In this document: positions 8,501 to 15,954 of the stretch, in pieces
Layout of the letters: the number at the start of each line of letters is the position of its first letter
Position numbering within the stretch: the stretch's first letter is position 1
Assembly: GCA_964609825.1 (NCBI GenBank)
Contig: CAZSSH010000005.1
Location: forward strand, 124,001 to 188,000
DNA from: CAZSSH01 sp964609825
GTDB taxonomy: Bacteria > Verrucomicrobiota > Lentisphaeria > Victivallales > Victivallaceae
Reading direction: 5' to 3'
DNA: 64,000 nt
The notes under the pieces: generated by a model
Databases searched by the model: none
Told to the model about the DNA's origin: nothing
Seen by the model: the letters and a program-made list of their open reading frames with translations, nothing else
Position numbers and translations under genes: made by a program

Positions 8501-9818
8501 GGTGGCATCAATGATGATCGAGAAGCCGCATGCCGGCCGCTTTCAGCATTTGCTTGAGGGTGAATTTGATCTCAATTTTGCCTTGCTTTCGGAAATCGCC
8601 GAGGGCAAAGGGGATATTCTCTTTTGTCAGCTCGATCTTGACGAACGTGCCGGGAGTGACCCGGTGGCGACCATGCTGTTGCGCCGTTTGGCCGATTGGC
8701 AACCTGTGACCGGTCAAGCGCCGCAGCCGTTGCAGTGCATCGGCAAAAATGCGCTCGCTTTGGCCGAACGCCTCGGCGTGAAAATTGCCGCCGACAGCAG
8801 TCTTGTTTTGGTCGATGCGGATGCATTGACCGATGCCGTGTGGCAAAAAGCAATGGACGGCGGCAAAGTATTTGTCTTGGGGCCGTTGCCCGCCACCCTT
8901 AAGATCGGCAATACGACGGTTAACTGCAAGACCGTCGAAGCCTACCGCGCCGCGCCGTCGGCGGAACTGGAGAACCAATACGGCATCGGCTACTCCGAGC
9001 TGTTTGTCAAAAGCTTGCTCAAAATGCCGCTGATCGAGGCCGCGCCGGGAGTGAAACTCCTGAGTGAACCGGGGCTGTTTGCCGAGGTTGACTTGGGCAA
9101 AGGCAAGGTCTTTTTGATCGCGGTCAACCCGGAGACATTCCGCAACCAAAAGCTCTCGCCGGAGCGCAACACCCGCGCCGCGGTCCGTTTGGGCCGGGCG
9201 GTGGCGATGCTCTTAAATGGCGAAAATACGGAGTTTACACTGCTTGCCGAAAAAGCCGCGCAGGGAGGCGCCGCCATGCCGATCACTTTGCCGGAAGTTT
9301 GGAAATTTGCCATTGATCCGGCTAACAGCGGCTTTGCCAAAGGTTTCTCCAAAACTGACTTTGACGACCGTGCATGGCGCGATCTCAAGGTCCCCGGCAA
9401 TTGGGAAAACCAGGGTGTTGTTGATCCCAATCCCATGTTTCCCGAGGCTAAAAAGCCGTATGACGGCTATGCGTGGTACCGCTGTCATGTGGAGATCCCT
9501 GAGTCGTGCAAAGGGCGCAAACTTTATCTCAATTTGGGGGTCATTGACGACATGGACAAGGTCTTTTTTAACGGCGTCGAAATCGGCTCCACCAGCAGCA
9601 ATGTCAAAGATTACTGGGCGGTCAAGCGCTCGTATCTGATCCCGGCGGAGCTGGTGCGTTACGGGCAGGGCAACTCTGTTGTCGTCAAAGTCTTTGACAA
9701 TTATATGTATGGCGGCATCATCGGTCCGGATCCGTCGATCCAGATCCGCAGTGCGAGCGATTACCCGTATACCGACGGCAAGCTGCCGTTTAACCCTTAT
9801 CGCCTCAAGCGCTGGTAA
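5595..9818 (+). CDS. giant exported GH2-like protein with two sugar-binding-like domains
   Basis: About 1,407 residues with a signal peptide (MKRIFLLLLLLAAGSLAAL). The start at 5595 is preferred because AAGGAA (5581-5586) is 8 bases away; the ATG at 5589 would be only 2 bases away. Order: GH2 N-terminal jelly roll (NGIWQIALD, VPSSWMF, YLRKFV, VYLNGQKLG); Ig-like domain; TIM barrel (~300-600); a middle region with two Rossmann-like blocks; and a second jelly roll at the C-terminus (LPEVWKFAID, VPGNWENQG, YAWYRCHVEIP, FFNGVEIG). In the barrel FNAVELGFP carries the likely nucleophile Glu (codon 7227-7229). Where GH2 enzymes have the acid/base Asn-Glu, this protein reads FLSMNFNLLGY (codons near 6930-6950), with no Glu. 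It is either a divergent subfamily or not a standard hydrolase. Last gene of its operon. Confidence 0.82.
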   Translation: MKRIFLLLLLLAAGSLAALTVSPPELTQSYRQANDCNQVIYLNGIWQIALDAAKDQLPADSAYAPVAVPSSWMFAADFPIDSPEFVRGKWGGDSTYKGRKMEEYNHAFYLRKFVASQVKADQQLMLAVDRVTIKGTVYLNGQKLGDTMERFPGLYDITKLVKPGENELVILVDANLDGGEKMYMGAEMTVDVKRKATLRGLTGDVRLLVRPSGLRVDDIFVKTSVRQHKITFDTVLANPDKLQKTVTISYRIQPYQKTETVKTFEAAVTLDGSETQKVSNTFDWSDPVLWETDAPYLYQVLAAVTADGKLADRSLPRRFGFRELWIDGKETMLNGKPFRVITLSAPIRDAFATASLTHLIPVLELYKKANFNSVMISNEYAWRAGGCAQSYDQLLEYTDTHGWLVSLPLLRTYDINWNSPAERAVWLKLNRELIERYQNCPSLVFLSMNFNLLGYPWDLNPYAWADDFRPADKINDLGRRRKEAGESEKMIRNIDDTRLVYHHAGGNYGDILTSNFYISWPPLQERADYLEPWSQRGVRPFNAVELGFPNWMDYMRCRDGNWMTMTGSEPMEAEYSTPYLGRDAYKLQEDKYLKIIDGNATGEVYSNCDFYKTDRPYVWNYNMVDHAPVNLVQQKVSPFYTRIWRAYGVNGFCPWVGERDICGTDFEYWKQGVKSDFVIDDWTLPGPKALGNYRTPADLELCDTGKAYAKSFADILIFVGGSVKEGFSSQSHAYYAGEKIEKQLVVVNDSRHDLDFSVAWTLGKTSGKIPVKVAAGRRLFIPFALTMPEVTQKTALTLTLGADGLTAKNFDVQNFDLQVFPADQPMAQQKLLLFDPAGVTAKAFQRLKIAYTPLDTAKLAPGEVIVIGRDSLKEMPYADLAKCLAFVRDGNRMIVMAQRDLSIFGIRLFPRGVRQMFAVGDDPLLKGLDSKDLSDWQGDFSFLEPSPKYSEDKSGEYPEEPFRRGNRGSVASMMIEKPHAGRFQHLLEGEFDLNFALLSEIAEGKGDILFCQLDLDERAGSDPVATMLLRRLADWQPVTGQAPQPLQCIGKNALALAERLGVKIAADSSLVLVDADALTDAVWQKAMDGGKVFVLGPLPATLKIGNTTVNCKTVEAYRAAPSAELENQYGIGYSELFVKSLLKMPLIEAAPGVKLLSEPGLFAEVDLGKGKVFLIAVNPETFRNQKLSPERNTRAAVRLGRAVAMLLNGENTEFTLLAEKAAQGGAAMPITLPEVWKFAIDPANSGFAKGFSKTDFDDRAWRDLKVPGNWENQGVVDPNPMFPEAKKPYDGYAWYRCHVEIPESCKGRKLYLNLGVIDDMDKVFFNGVEIGSTSSNVKDYWAVKRSYLIPAELVRYGQGNSVVVKVFDNYMYGGIIGPDPSIQIRSASDYPYTDGKLPFNPYRLKRW

Positions 9819-9824
9819 AGGGGG

Positions 9825-9854
9825 ACCGGCCGGAAAAATCCGGCCGGTTTTTTT
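9825..9854 (+). terminator. strong rho-independent terminator after the GH2-like gene
   Basis: A perfect 10-bp stem ACCGGCCGGA/TCCGGCCGGT (9825-9834, 9839-9848) with an AAAA loop, followed by six T. It begins 7 bp after the stop codon. Confidence 0.93.
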
Positions 9855-9864
9855 ATGCGGCGGT

Positions 9865-9892
9865 TTGCAAATTGCCGCCGGAGTTATATATT
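9865..9892 (+). promoter_or_regulatory. sigma70-type promoter for the HD-domain gene
   Basis: TTGCAA (9865-9870), 16-bp spacer, TATATT (9887-9892), starting 10 bp after the preceding terminator and 28 bp before the HD gene start. Confidence 0.55.
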
Positions 9893-9920
9893 ACTTCAAA
9901 AAAACGAAAGAGTGCTTTTT

Positions 9921-10427
9921 ATGTCATATTATCAAACGTTATGGGATAAGATGGTGGCCGAGTTTGCCGCCGAAAATCCGTTGCAGATTGCCCATACCCA
10001 GAGTGTGGTCGATTATACCGTGCGCATCGCCGAGGGGGAGGGCCTCCCGGCGCGGCAGGTTTATTTGCTCAAACTGGCGGCATTGTTGCACGACATCGGC
10101 TGCCCGGCGGCGCGCATTAAGCACGGCAAAGCCGAGCCGGTGTATCAGGAGGACGAGGGGCGGCGGATCGTCAACGAGTACTTTGCCGCCGACCCGTTGG
10201 ATTTAAGCAAAGATGAAATTGCTTACTTGGCCAATGTAGTGGGAACGCACCACAAGCTCAATAAAGCCGTCGAGCATCACTTTTTGCCATTGTTTGAAGC
10301 AGATTTGATCGTCAATTTCCTCGAGGGGTATTTCCCTCCCGACAAATTGACGCAATACCGCGCATCAATGGTCAAAACCGCGACCGGCAACCGACTCTTT
10401 GACGCCATTTTCGTCAAATGGGAGTAG
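9921..10427 (+). CDS. HD-domain phosphohydrolase-like protein
   Basis: 168 residues from the ATG at 9921. It has the HD-superfamily metal-binding pattern: H in IAHTQSVVDYT, the HD pair in LLHDIGCPAARIK, a later His pair in VVGTHHKLNK, and D in LFEADLIVNFLEG. This matches small single-domain HD proteins that hydrolyse nucleotides or phosphate esters; the substrate is unknown. It has no signal peptide and is therefore cytoplasmic. The Shine-Dalgarno (GAAAGAG) is weak. Its stop codon directly abuts the stop codon of the convergent ABC-F gene with no base between. Confidence 0.82.
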   Translation: MSYYQTLWDKMVAEFAAENPLQIAHTQSVVDYTVRIAEGEGLPARQVYLLKLAALLHDIGCPAARIKHGKAEPVYQEDEGRRIVNEYFAADPLDLSKDEIAYLANVVGTHHKLNKAVEHHFLPLFEADLIVNFLEGYFPPDKLTQYRASMVKTATGNRLFDAIFVKWE

Positions 10428-12320
10428 TTATTTCCCGGCCAGCAGCTCTCTTTTACTCTCCAATTCTTCCCATCTCGCGTAGAGTTTGGCCGCCGCCGCT
10501 TTGGCGGCCTCGAGCTCCTCTTGAAGTTGCGCGGCCTGATTTCCGTGCTTGCTGAAAAAGTCAGGGTCGCCGAATTTGGCCTCGATGCCGCTGATGATGT
10601 TTTCCGCCGCTTCGATGTTTTGCTCCATATTGTCGAGCTCGCGCTGCTCGTTAAAGCTCAATTTTTTGGGCGCGGCTTTGGTTGCGGCCACGGCCGGTTT
10701 GGCGACCGGAGCAACGGGTTTTGCTACTTCGAGAGCGGCTTGGCGACTCGCGCGCTTCTCCAAATAATAATCGTAGTCGCCGACCTGACTTGTAATCACG
10801 CCGTCACCTTCAAAACCGAGGATGGTGTCGGAGATGCGGTTTAAAAAGTAGCGGTCGTGGCTCACCGCAATCACGCACCCTGTAAAGTTGGCGAGCGACT
10901 CCTCCAGCACGCGCAAGGTCGATAAATCCAAATCGTTGGTCGGCTCGTCGAGGATCAAAAAGTTGCCGCCGTTTTTCAGGACTTTGGCCAAAATCAATCG
11001 GGCTTTTTCGCCGCCTGAGAGGTATTTGATCTGGGTATTGATCCTCTCGTCCTCAAACAAAAAGCGCTTGAGGTAACTCCAAATGGTGATCTTATCTGCG
11101 CCGATTTTGACGTGATCGACGCCCTGACTGATCTCCTCATACACCGTTTTTTCGTTGTCCAACGCGATGCGCGATTGGTCGATATAGTTAAACTCGACCG
11201 TGGATGCCACCTCGACCTTGCCCGCGTCGGGGACGATCTGGCCGGTGATGATCCGGATTAAGGAGCTCTTGCCGATGCCGTTAGGTCCGACGATGCCGAC
11301 CTTGACCCCGGGCGCGAATTCAAACGAAAAATCGCCGATGATCGGTTTGCCGCCCAAGGATAATTTGACGTTTTTGAGTTCTACCGTCTTGTTGCCCAAA
11401 CGGGGCGGGGGCGGCAGCAGGAGCTCCATTTCGCTTTGTTTGACGGGAGCGTTGACGGCGGCGACTTCCTCAAAGCGCTTGACGCGCCCGACGTTGCGCT
11501 TGAGCCTGGCTTTGGGCGAGCGGCGGACCCACTCGATCTCGGAGCGCAAAAAACTCTTGCGTTTATTTTCCAAAACGTCCTCATTGTAGTCTTTTTCGGC
11601 ACGGGCCTCCAAAAAGTCGGCGTAAGTCCCCTGATAGGAGAAAAATTTGCCGTTATTGAGTTCGACAATCTTGGTCGAGATGCGGTCAAGGAAATAGCGG
11701 TCGTGGGTGACAAAAAGGCAGCTTCCTGCGTACGACGCCAAAAAATTCTCGATCCACTCAATCGTGCTCACGTCGAGGTGGTTGGTCGGCTCGTCCAAGA
11801 GGAGCAAATCCGGCTCGGCGATGATCGCCCGGGCGAGGGCGACGCGGCGTTTTTCGCCGCCGGAGAGGTGATGGCAGACTTTACTCCCGTCGCCCAAGTC
11901 GAGCTTGTCGAGGATGATTTGCAGCTTACTCTCCATATTCCACGCGTCGTGGAGCATGAGCTCGTGCTCAATAATGCCGTGCTCGGGCGAGTTGAGCGGG
12001 ACCGACTCAAATTTTTTGATGAGGTCCTCAAAATAATGCAGCCCGTCGTGGACGTTTTGCCGGACGGTGCGGTCGTTGTCGAGCTCAAAATCCTGCGGCA
12101 GACAGCCGCAGCGCAGATTGCGGGCGCGCGTGATGTTGCCAGAGGAGGGCAATTCTTCGCCGGTGATGATGCGCAATAAGGTTGATTTGCCGCAGCCGTT
12201 GCGGCCGATGAGGCCGATGCGCTCGCCCTCATTGATGGCAAACTGGGCGTCCTGGTAAATGACTTGGCGGCCGATCGTGAGATTGAGGTCCTCGGCCGAA
12301 AACAAAACTTGATCAGACAT
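10428..12320 (-). CDS. uup: ABC-F family ATPase, Uup type
   Basis: 630 residues with two ATP-binding cassettes and no membrane segments. First cassette: Walker A GRNGCGKST, signature LSGGEKRRVALARA, Walker B LLLDEPTNHLD. Second: GPNGIGKSS, YLSGGEKARLILAKVL, LILDEPTNDLD. An inter-domain linker with a basic motif (RRSPKARLKRNVGRVKRF) and a C-terminal coiled-coil tail (from about 555, NEQRELDNMEQNIEAAENII) fit Uup, which binds DNA or ribosomes. Family members act on ribosome function or on branched DNA intermediates. Its first 8 bases overlap the end of the exonuclease gene, indicating translational coupling. EttA-like function is less likely because of the C-terminal tail. Confidence 0.9.
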   Translation of the reverse strand: MSDQVLFSAEDLNLTIGRQVIYQDAQFAINEGERIGLIGRNGCGKSTLLRIITGEELPSSGNITRARNLRCGCLPQDFELDNDRTVRQNVHDGLHYFEDLIKKFESVPLNSPEHGIIEHELMLHDAWNMESKLQIILDKLDLGDGSKVCHHLSGGEKRRVALARAIIAEPDLLLLDEPTNHLDVSTIEWIENFLASYAGSCLFVTHDRYFLDRISTKIVELNNGKFFSYQGTYADFLEARAEKDYNEDVLENKRKSFLRSEIEWVRRSPKARLKRNVGRVKRFEEVAAVNAPVKQSEMELLLPPPPRLGNKTVELKNVKLSLGGKPIIGDFSFEFAPGVKVGIVGPNGIGKSSLIRIITGQIVPDAGKVEVASTVEFNYIDQSRIALDNEKTVYEEISQGVDHVKIGADKITIWSYLKRFLFEDERINTQIKYLSGGEKARLILAKVLKNGGNFLILDEPTNDLDLSTLRVLEESLANFTGCVIAVSHDRYFLNRISDTILGFEGDGVITSQVGDYDYYLEKRASRQAALEVAKPVAPVAKPAVAATKAAPKKLSFNEQRELDNMEQNIEAAENIISGIEAKFGDPDFFSKHGNQAAQLQEELEAAKAAAAKLYARWEELESKRELLAGK

Positions 12321-12873
12321 GGTGCTTGGCTCCCGAAAGCCGCAAAGCTTCCATTAAAGCGATTTCCAACAGTTGAAACGTCCACTCGACATCGGCGGCA
12401 GCCCGGTGGGCGCACATGCCCTCAAACGGATCGTCGAGCTGAAAAATCTGCCGCAGATTTTGAAGACTGTACGAGGGTAAATTGCTGTGGGTGGTTTTTA
12501 AAAGGCGGATGGTGTCAATGGTCCGGCCGCGCCACAGCGGCAACCCTGACCTCGCGCAGCTCTCCTGCAAAAAGCCGAGGTCAAAGCGGGCATTGTGGGC
12601 GACCAGCGTACTGCCGTCGGCAAATTGGAGAAAGTCTTTCCCCACCGCGACAAAATCCGGGGCGCCTTGGACCATTTCATCAGTGATCCCGTGGACGTTT
12701 GACGCCGCGGCGGGGATCAGCGTTTTGGGGTTGACCAGCGTTTGCATCCGGGCAATCGACCCGTCAAGCTCGACGCGCAAGGCGGCCAGCTCGACGATCC
12801 GGTCGCGCACCGGACTCATGCCGGTCGTCTCCAAATCAAAGACGGTAAAGGGCCCCAGATGGTGGTAACTCAA
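12313..12873 (-). CDS. DnaQ-like 3'-5' exonuclease (DEDDh family)
   Basis: About 186 residues if translation starts at the TTG (12871-12873) that overlaps the galE stop as TTGA; upstream in-frame ATGs lie inside galE and are unlikely. GAGGG about 9 bases upstream supports this start. Exonuclease motifs are visible: Exo I FTVFDLETTG (DxE), Exo II TLVAHNARFDLGFL, and Exo III CAHRAAADVEWT (H and D). It could be a proofreading subunit of DNA polymerase III or a stand-alone DEDD nuclease; there is no polymerase or helicase domain. It lies in a galE-exonuclease-uup operon with overlapping ends. Confidence 0.87.
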   Translation of the reverse strand: MSYHHLGPFTVFDLETTGMSPVRDRIVELAALRVELDGSIARMQTLVNPKTLIPAAASNVHGITDEMVQGAPDFVAVGKDFLQFADGSTLVAHNARFDLGFLQESCARSGLPLWRGRTIDTIRLLKTTHSNLPSYSLQNLRQIFQLDDPFEGMCAHRAAADVEWTFQLLEIALMEALRLSGAKHHV

Positions 12874-13844
12874 TTGGCGTAACCCTCGGGGTGTTTGAGC
12901 TGCCATTTCCAGGCCGACTCGATGATCGGCATGGCCGATTCGTATTTGGGCTGCCAGCCGAGCAGCTTTTTTGCGCGGTCGGAGCAAGCGATGAGCTTGG
13001 CCGGGTCGCCGGCGCGGCGGGGGGCGATGTCGTACTTGATTTTGACGCCGGAAACGGCTTCGGCGGCGGCGATGATCTCTTTGACGCTGAGACCGTTGCC
13101 GGTCCCGAGGTTGTAGTGCCCGGGCTCGGGGGCGGAGAGGGCCAGCTCATGCGCCTGCGCCAAGTCCAAAATATGGATATAGTCGCGTACGCAGGTGCCG
13201 TCCGGCGTCTCGTAATCGTCGCCGTAGAGCATCATCTTGTCGCGCTTGCCGCGGGCCACTTGCAAAATGATCGGGATCAAGTGGCTCTCGGGGCGATGGT
13301 CTTCGCCAAAGTTTTCGCTTGCACCGGCGGCGTTAAAGTAACGCAACGCGGCGTATTTGATGCCGAAAATTTCGTAATACCATTTGAGCACCTTTTCGAA
13401 ACAAAGCTTGGATTCGCCGTAGGGGTTGATCGGGATCTGGCGGTCAAATTCGCGGATCGGAATCGCCTCGGGCTGTCCGAACGTGGCGGCGGTGCTGGAG
13501 AATACAAAGTTTTTGACTCCGCCCGCCACCGCGGCGTCGGCCAGGTTGATGCCCGATGCAAGATTGTTGCGGAAATATTTGGAAGGGTCTTTCATCGACT
13601 CGCCCACGAGTGAAAAGGCGGCAAAGTGCATAATGGCGTCAAAACCGCCCTCGCGGCAAACGTTGATGATGTGTTCGCGGTCGGCGAGGTCGCCCTGCAC
13701 AAACTTGGCGCGGGGGTCGACCGCATCGCGGTGGCCGGTAAACAAAGCGTCAAAAACAGTGACCTGATACCCCTTGTTGAGCAGATACTCGGTGCATGCG
13801 CTGCCGATGTATCCGGCGCCGCCGGTGACTAAAACATTCTTCAT
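12870..13844 (-). CDS. galE: UDP-glucose 4-epimerase
   Basis: 324 residues, the normal length for GalE. The NAD-binding Rossmann motif TGGAGYIGSACTEYL is at the N-terminus. The extended-SDR catalytic Tyr-Lys pair is in NPYGESKLCFEK and the catalytic Ser/Thr region in FSSTAATFGQPE. Sequence around RYFNAAGA, DYIHILDLAQAH and GTGNGLSVKEII is GalE-like. It interconverts UDP-glucose and UDP-galactose in the cytoplasm for galactose use and envelope glycans. AAGGAA lies 8 bases before the start, and a promoter is visible upstream. Confidence 0.95.
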   Translation of the reverse strand: MKNVLVTGGAGYIGSACTEYLLNKGYQVTVFDALFTGHRDAVDPRAKFVQGDLADREHIINVCREGGFDAIMHFAAFSLVGESMKDPSKYFRNNLASGINLADAAVAGGVKNFVFSSTAATFGQPEAIPIREFDRQIPINPYGESKLCFEKVLKWYYEIFGIKYAALRYFNAAGASENFGEDHRPESHLIPIILQVARGKRDKMMLYGDDYETPDGTCVRDYIHILDLAQAHELALSAPEPGHYNLGTGNGLSVKEIIAAAEAVSGVKIKYDIAPRRAGDPAKLIACSDRAKKLLGWQPKYESAMPIIESAWKWQLKHPEGYAN

Positions 13845-13877
13845 GGAGTTGGTTCCTTATCTGTGGTTGGATGTCCT

Positions 13878-13905
13878 ATATTATAAGATATATCCGCATT
13901 GTCAA
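13878..13905 (-). promoter_or_regulatory. sigma70-type promoter for galE
   Basis: Reading the minus strand: perfect TTGACA (13900-13905), 16-bp spacer, TAATAT (13878-13883), 34 bp upstream of galE. Confidence 0.6.
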
Positions 13906-13934
13906 AAAATCAATAAAAATTTGGCGGAAATCAT

Positions 13935-13962
13935 TTGCTATTTAATAACCATGCGTTATATT
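13935..13962 (+). promoter_or_regulatory. sigma70-type promoter for the etf operon
   Basis: TTGCTA (13935-13940), 16-bp spacer, TATATT (13957-13962), 51 bp upstream of the etfB start and divergent from the galE promoter. Confidence 0.5.
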
Positions 13963-14013
13963 ACGTTTCAGATCTTGTTGTCATATTAACCAATCAAATG
14001 GGGAGTCGAAACA

Positions 14014-14910
14014 GTGAGTTATAACGTGCTCGTGTTTGTCAAACAGGTTCCTGATACCCAAAATATTTCCGGCGAAGCGATGACGCCGGAGGGGACAGTG
14101 AATCGTGCCGCTCTTCCGGCAATTTTCAATCCGGAGGATTTGAATGCATTGGAATTGGCATTGCAGCTCAAGGACCGCTACGGAGCCAAGGTGATTGTCG
14201 GTACGATGGGTATGCCCGCCGCCGCCGAAGTGCTGCGTCAGTCGCTGTATCGCGGCGCCGACGAGTGCGTTTTGATCACCGACCGGGTTTTGGCCGGCGC
14301 CGACACACTGGCGACCAGTTACACGCTGAGCTGCTGCGTGAAAAAACTTGGCAAGATCGATCTCATCCTTTGCGGACGCCAAGCCATCGACGGCGACACC
14401 GCCCAGGTCGGTCCCCAGCTGGCCGAAAAACTCAAAGCTCCCCAGCTCTGCTACGTCGAGGACGTAATTGAGCTTACTCATAAAAAAGTAACGGTCAAGC
14501 GCGCGATTGAGGGCGGCCATGAAATTCTGGAGTCGCCGCTCCCCGCCTTGCTGACCGTCATCGAAGCCAACGAGCCGCGCCCGATGGCCGGCAAAAAGAT
14601 CATGAAGTACAAACGGGCCAAGACCCCCTCCGAGGTTGCCAAGGCCCATGCCAACGCCAATTACACCGACGCCGAAGCGATCGCCACCGAGATTGAGTCG
14701 CTCGAAAGTCGCGGCCTCCTGATCAAAGAGTGGTCCGCCGCCGACATCGGAGCAGACCCCGGCCGCGTCGGCTTTGCCGGTTCGCCGACCAAGGTCAAGC
14801 AGGTGATGAGCGTGGTGCTCACCGCCGGCGAAGCCAAATCGGTCCCGGCCAACGCCGCGGGCATCAGTCAGTTGATTCACGAACTCATCAGCGATCATAC
14901 TTTAGGGTGA
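14014..14910 (+). CDS. etfB: electron transfer flavoprotein, beta subunit
   Basis: 298 residues from a GTG start with GGGGAG 8 bases upstream. It begins VLVFVKQVPDT, standard for EtfB, and contains CGRQAIDGDTAQVGPQLAE, the conserved EtfB nucleotide-loop segment. With EtfA it forms a soluble FAD-containing electron carrier that exchanges electrons with acyl-CoA dehydrogenases. The next two genes are etfA and an acyl-CoA dehydrogenase, so the three proteins very likely work as a unit. Whether this Etf bifurcates electrons (using NADH) or is a simple carrier cannot be settled by eye. Confidence 0.95.
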   Translation: MSYNVLVFVKQVPDTQNISGEAMTPEGTVNRAALPAIFNPEDLNALELALQLKDRYGAKVIVGTMGMPAAAEVLRQSLYRGADECVLITDRVLAGADTLATSYTLSCCVKKLGKIDLILCGRQAIDGDTAQVGPQLAEKLKAPQLCYVEDVIELTHKKVTVKRAIEGGHEILESPLPALLTVIEANEPRPMAGKKIMKYKRAKTPSEVAKAHANANYTDAEAIATEIESLESRGLLIKEWSAADIGADPGRVGFAGSPTKVKQVMSVVLTAGEAKSVPANAAGISQLIHELISDHTLG

Positions 14911-14914
14911 AAAC

Positions 14915-15937
14915 ATGTCGGAAAAACTTGGAAACGTCTGGATTTTTATTGAGCAGGAAGGCGGCAAAATTGCCGATGTAAGTTTGGAGTTGGTGTGCAA
15001 AGGCCGCGAGCTTGCCGCCAAACTCGGCGTCAAAACCGAGGCAATTTTGCTCGGCAACAAAGTCGAGTCCTGTGTTGACACATTGTACAGTTACGGCTGC
15101 GAAACCGTTTATCTGGTGGAGGACCCCCGCTTGGAGCCCTTTACCGTGTTGCCGTATGCCAAAGTGATCATCGATTTGATTTTGGCCCACAAACCCAATA
15201 TTTTGCTCTTTGGGGCGACGATGAAGGGCCGCGAGCTGGCCCCCCGCGTGGCTTCCGAGAAGCTGGCCGGCTTGACCGCCGACTGCACCGACCTCAAGAT
15301 CGACGATTTTGAGGACCTCAAAAACAAGCAGTCCTATAAAAATAAACTCATGCAGATCCGTCCTGCTTTCGGCGGCAACATCATCGCCACCATCGTCAAC
15401 ACCTGGGATGACCCCCAGATGGTGACCGTGCGCGAGGGCGTGATGAAAATGGATACCCCCGACAAGAGCCGCAAAGGCCAGCTCGTCAAGGTCAAGGCCA
15501 ATTTGAGCGATGCCGAAACCGTGGTCAAAGTCATTGAGCGCGTCCGAGCCGACAAGGATGTGGATCTCAAGGGCGCCCAGATTATCGTCGCCGGCGGCTA
15601 CGGGGTCGGGAGCAAGGAAAACTTTAAGCTGATCTACGATTTAGCCGAAGCCTTGGGCGGCGAAGTCGGCGCCTCGCGCGCCGCGGTGGATGCCGGGTGG
15701 ATCGACCACGACCATCAGGTCGGCCAGACCGGGGTGACCGTGCGGCCGCGCCTTTACATCGCCTGCGGGATCTCCGGATCCATCCAGCACCGCGCCGGGA
15801 TGAGCGAGTCCAAAAAGATCATCGCCATCAACACCGACCCGGGTTCGCCGATTTTTTCGGTCGCACACTATGCGATTGTCGGCGACCTCAATCAGGTCAT
15901 CCCGCAAATGATCAAAGCCTTTAAGGCCAAAGCGTAA
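14915..15937 (+). CDS. etfA: electron transfer flavoprotein, alpha subunit
   Basis: 340 residues. The C-terminal FAD-binding domain is clear: VAGGYGVGSKENF, VGASRAAVDAGWI, QVGQTGVTVRPRLYIACG, SGSIQHRAGM and AINTDPGSPIF are standard EtfA elements. The N-terminal domain (VWIFIEQEGGKIADVSLELV) pairs with EtfB. The gene begins 4 bp after etfB. It lacks the extra ferredoxin-like N-terminal extension found in some EtfA proteins. Confidence 0.95.
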   Translation: MSEKLGNVWIFIEQEGGKIADVSLELVCKGRELAAKLGVKTEAILLGNKVESCVDTLYSYGCETVYLVEDPRLEPFTVLPYAKVIIDLILAHKPNILLFGATMKGRELAPRVASEKLAGLTADCTDLKIDDFEDLKNKQSYKNKLMQIRPAFGGNIIATIVNTWDDPQMVTVREGVMKMDTPDKSRKGQLVKVKANLSDAETVVKVIERVRADKDVDLKGAQIIVAGGYGVGSKENFKLIYDLAEALGGEVGASRAAVDAGWIDHDHQVGQTGVTVRPRLYIACGISGSIQHRAGMSESKKIIAINTDPGSPIFSVAHYAIVGDLNQVIPQMIKAFKAKA

Positions 15938-15954
15938 GAGAGGATAAAGATACT

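Noticed and set aside
5610..9488. Several minus-strand frames up to 386 codons opposite the GH2-like gene.
   Set aside because: All are antisense to a gene with signal peptide and jelly-roll motifs; their translations are low-complexity His/Arg-rich and show no domain.
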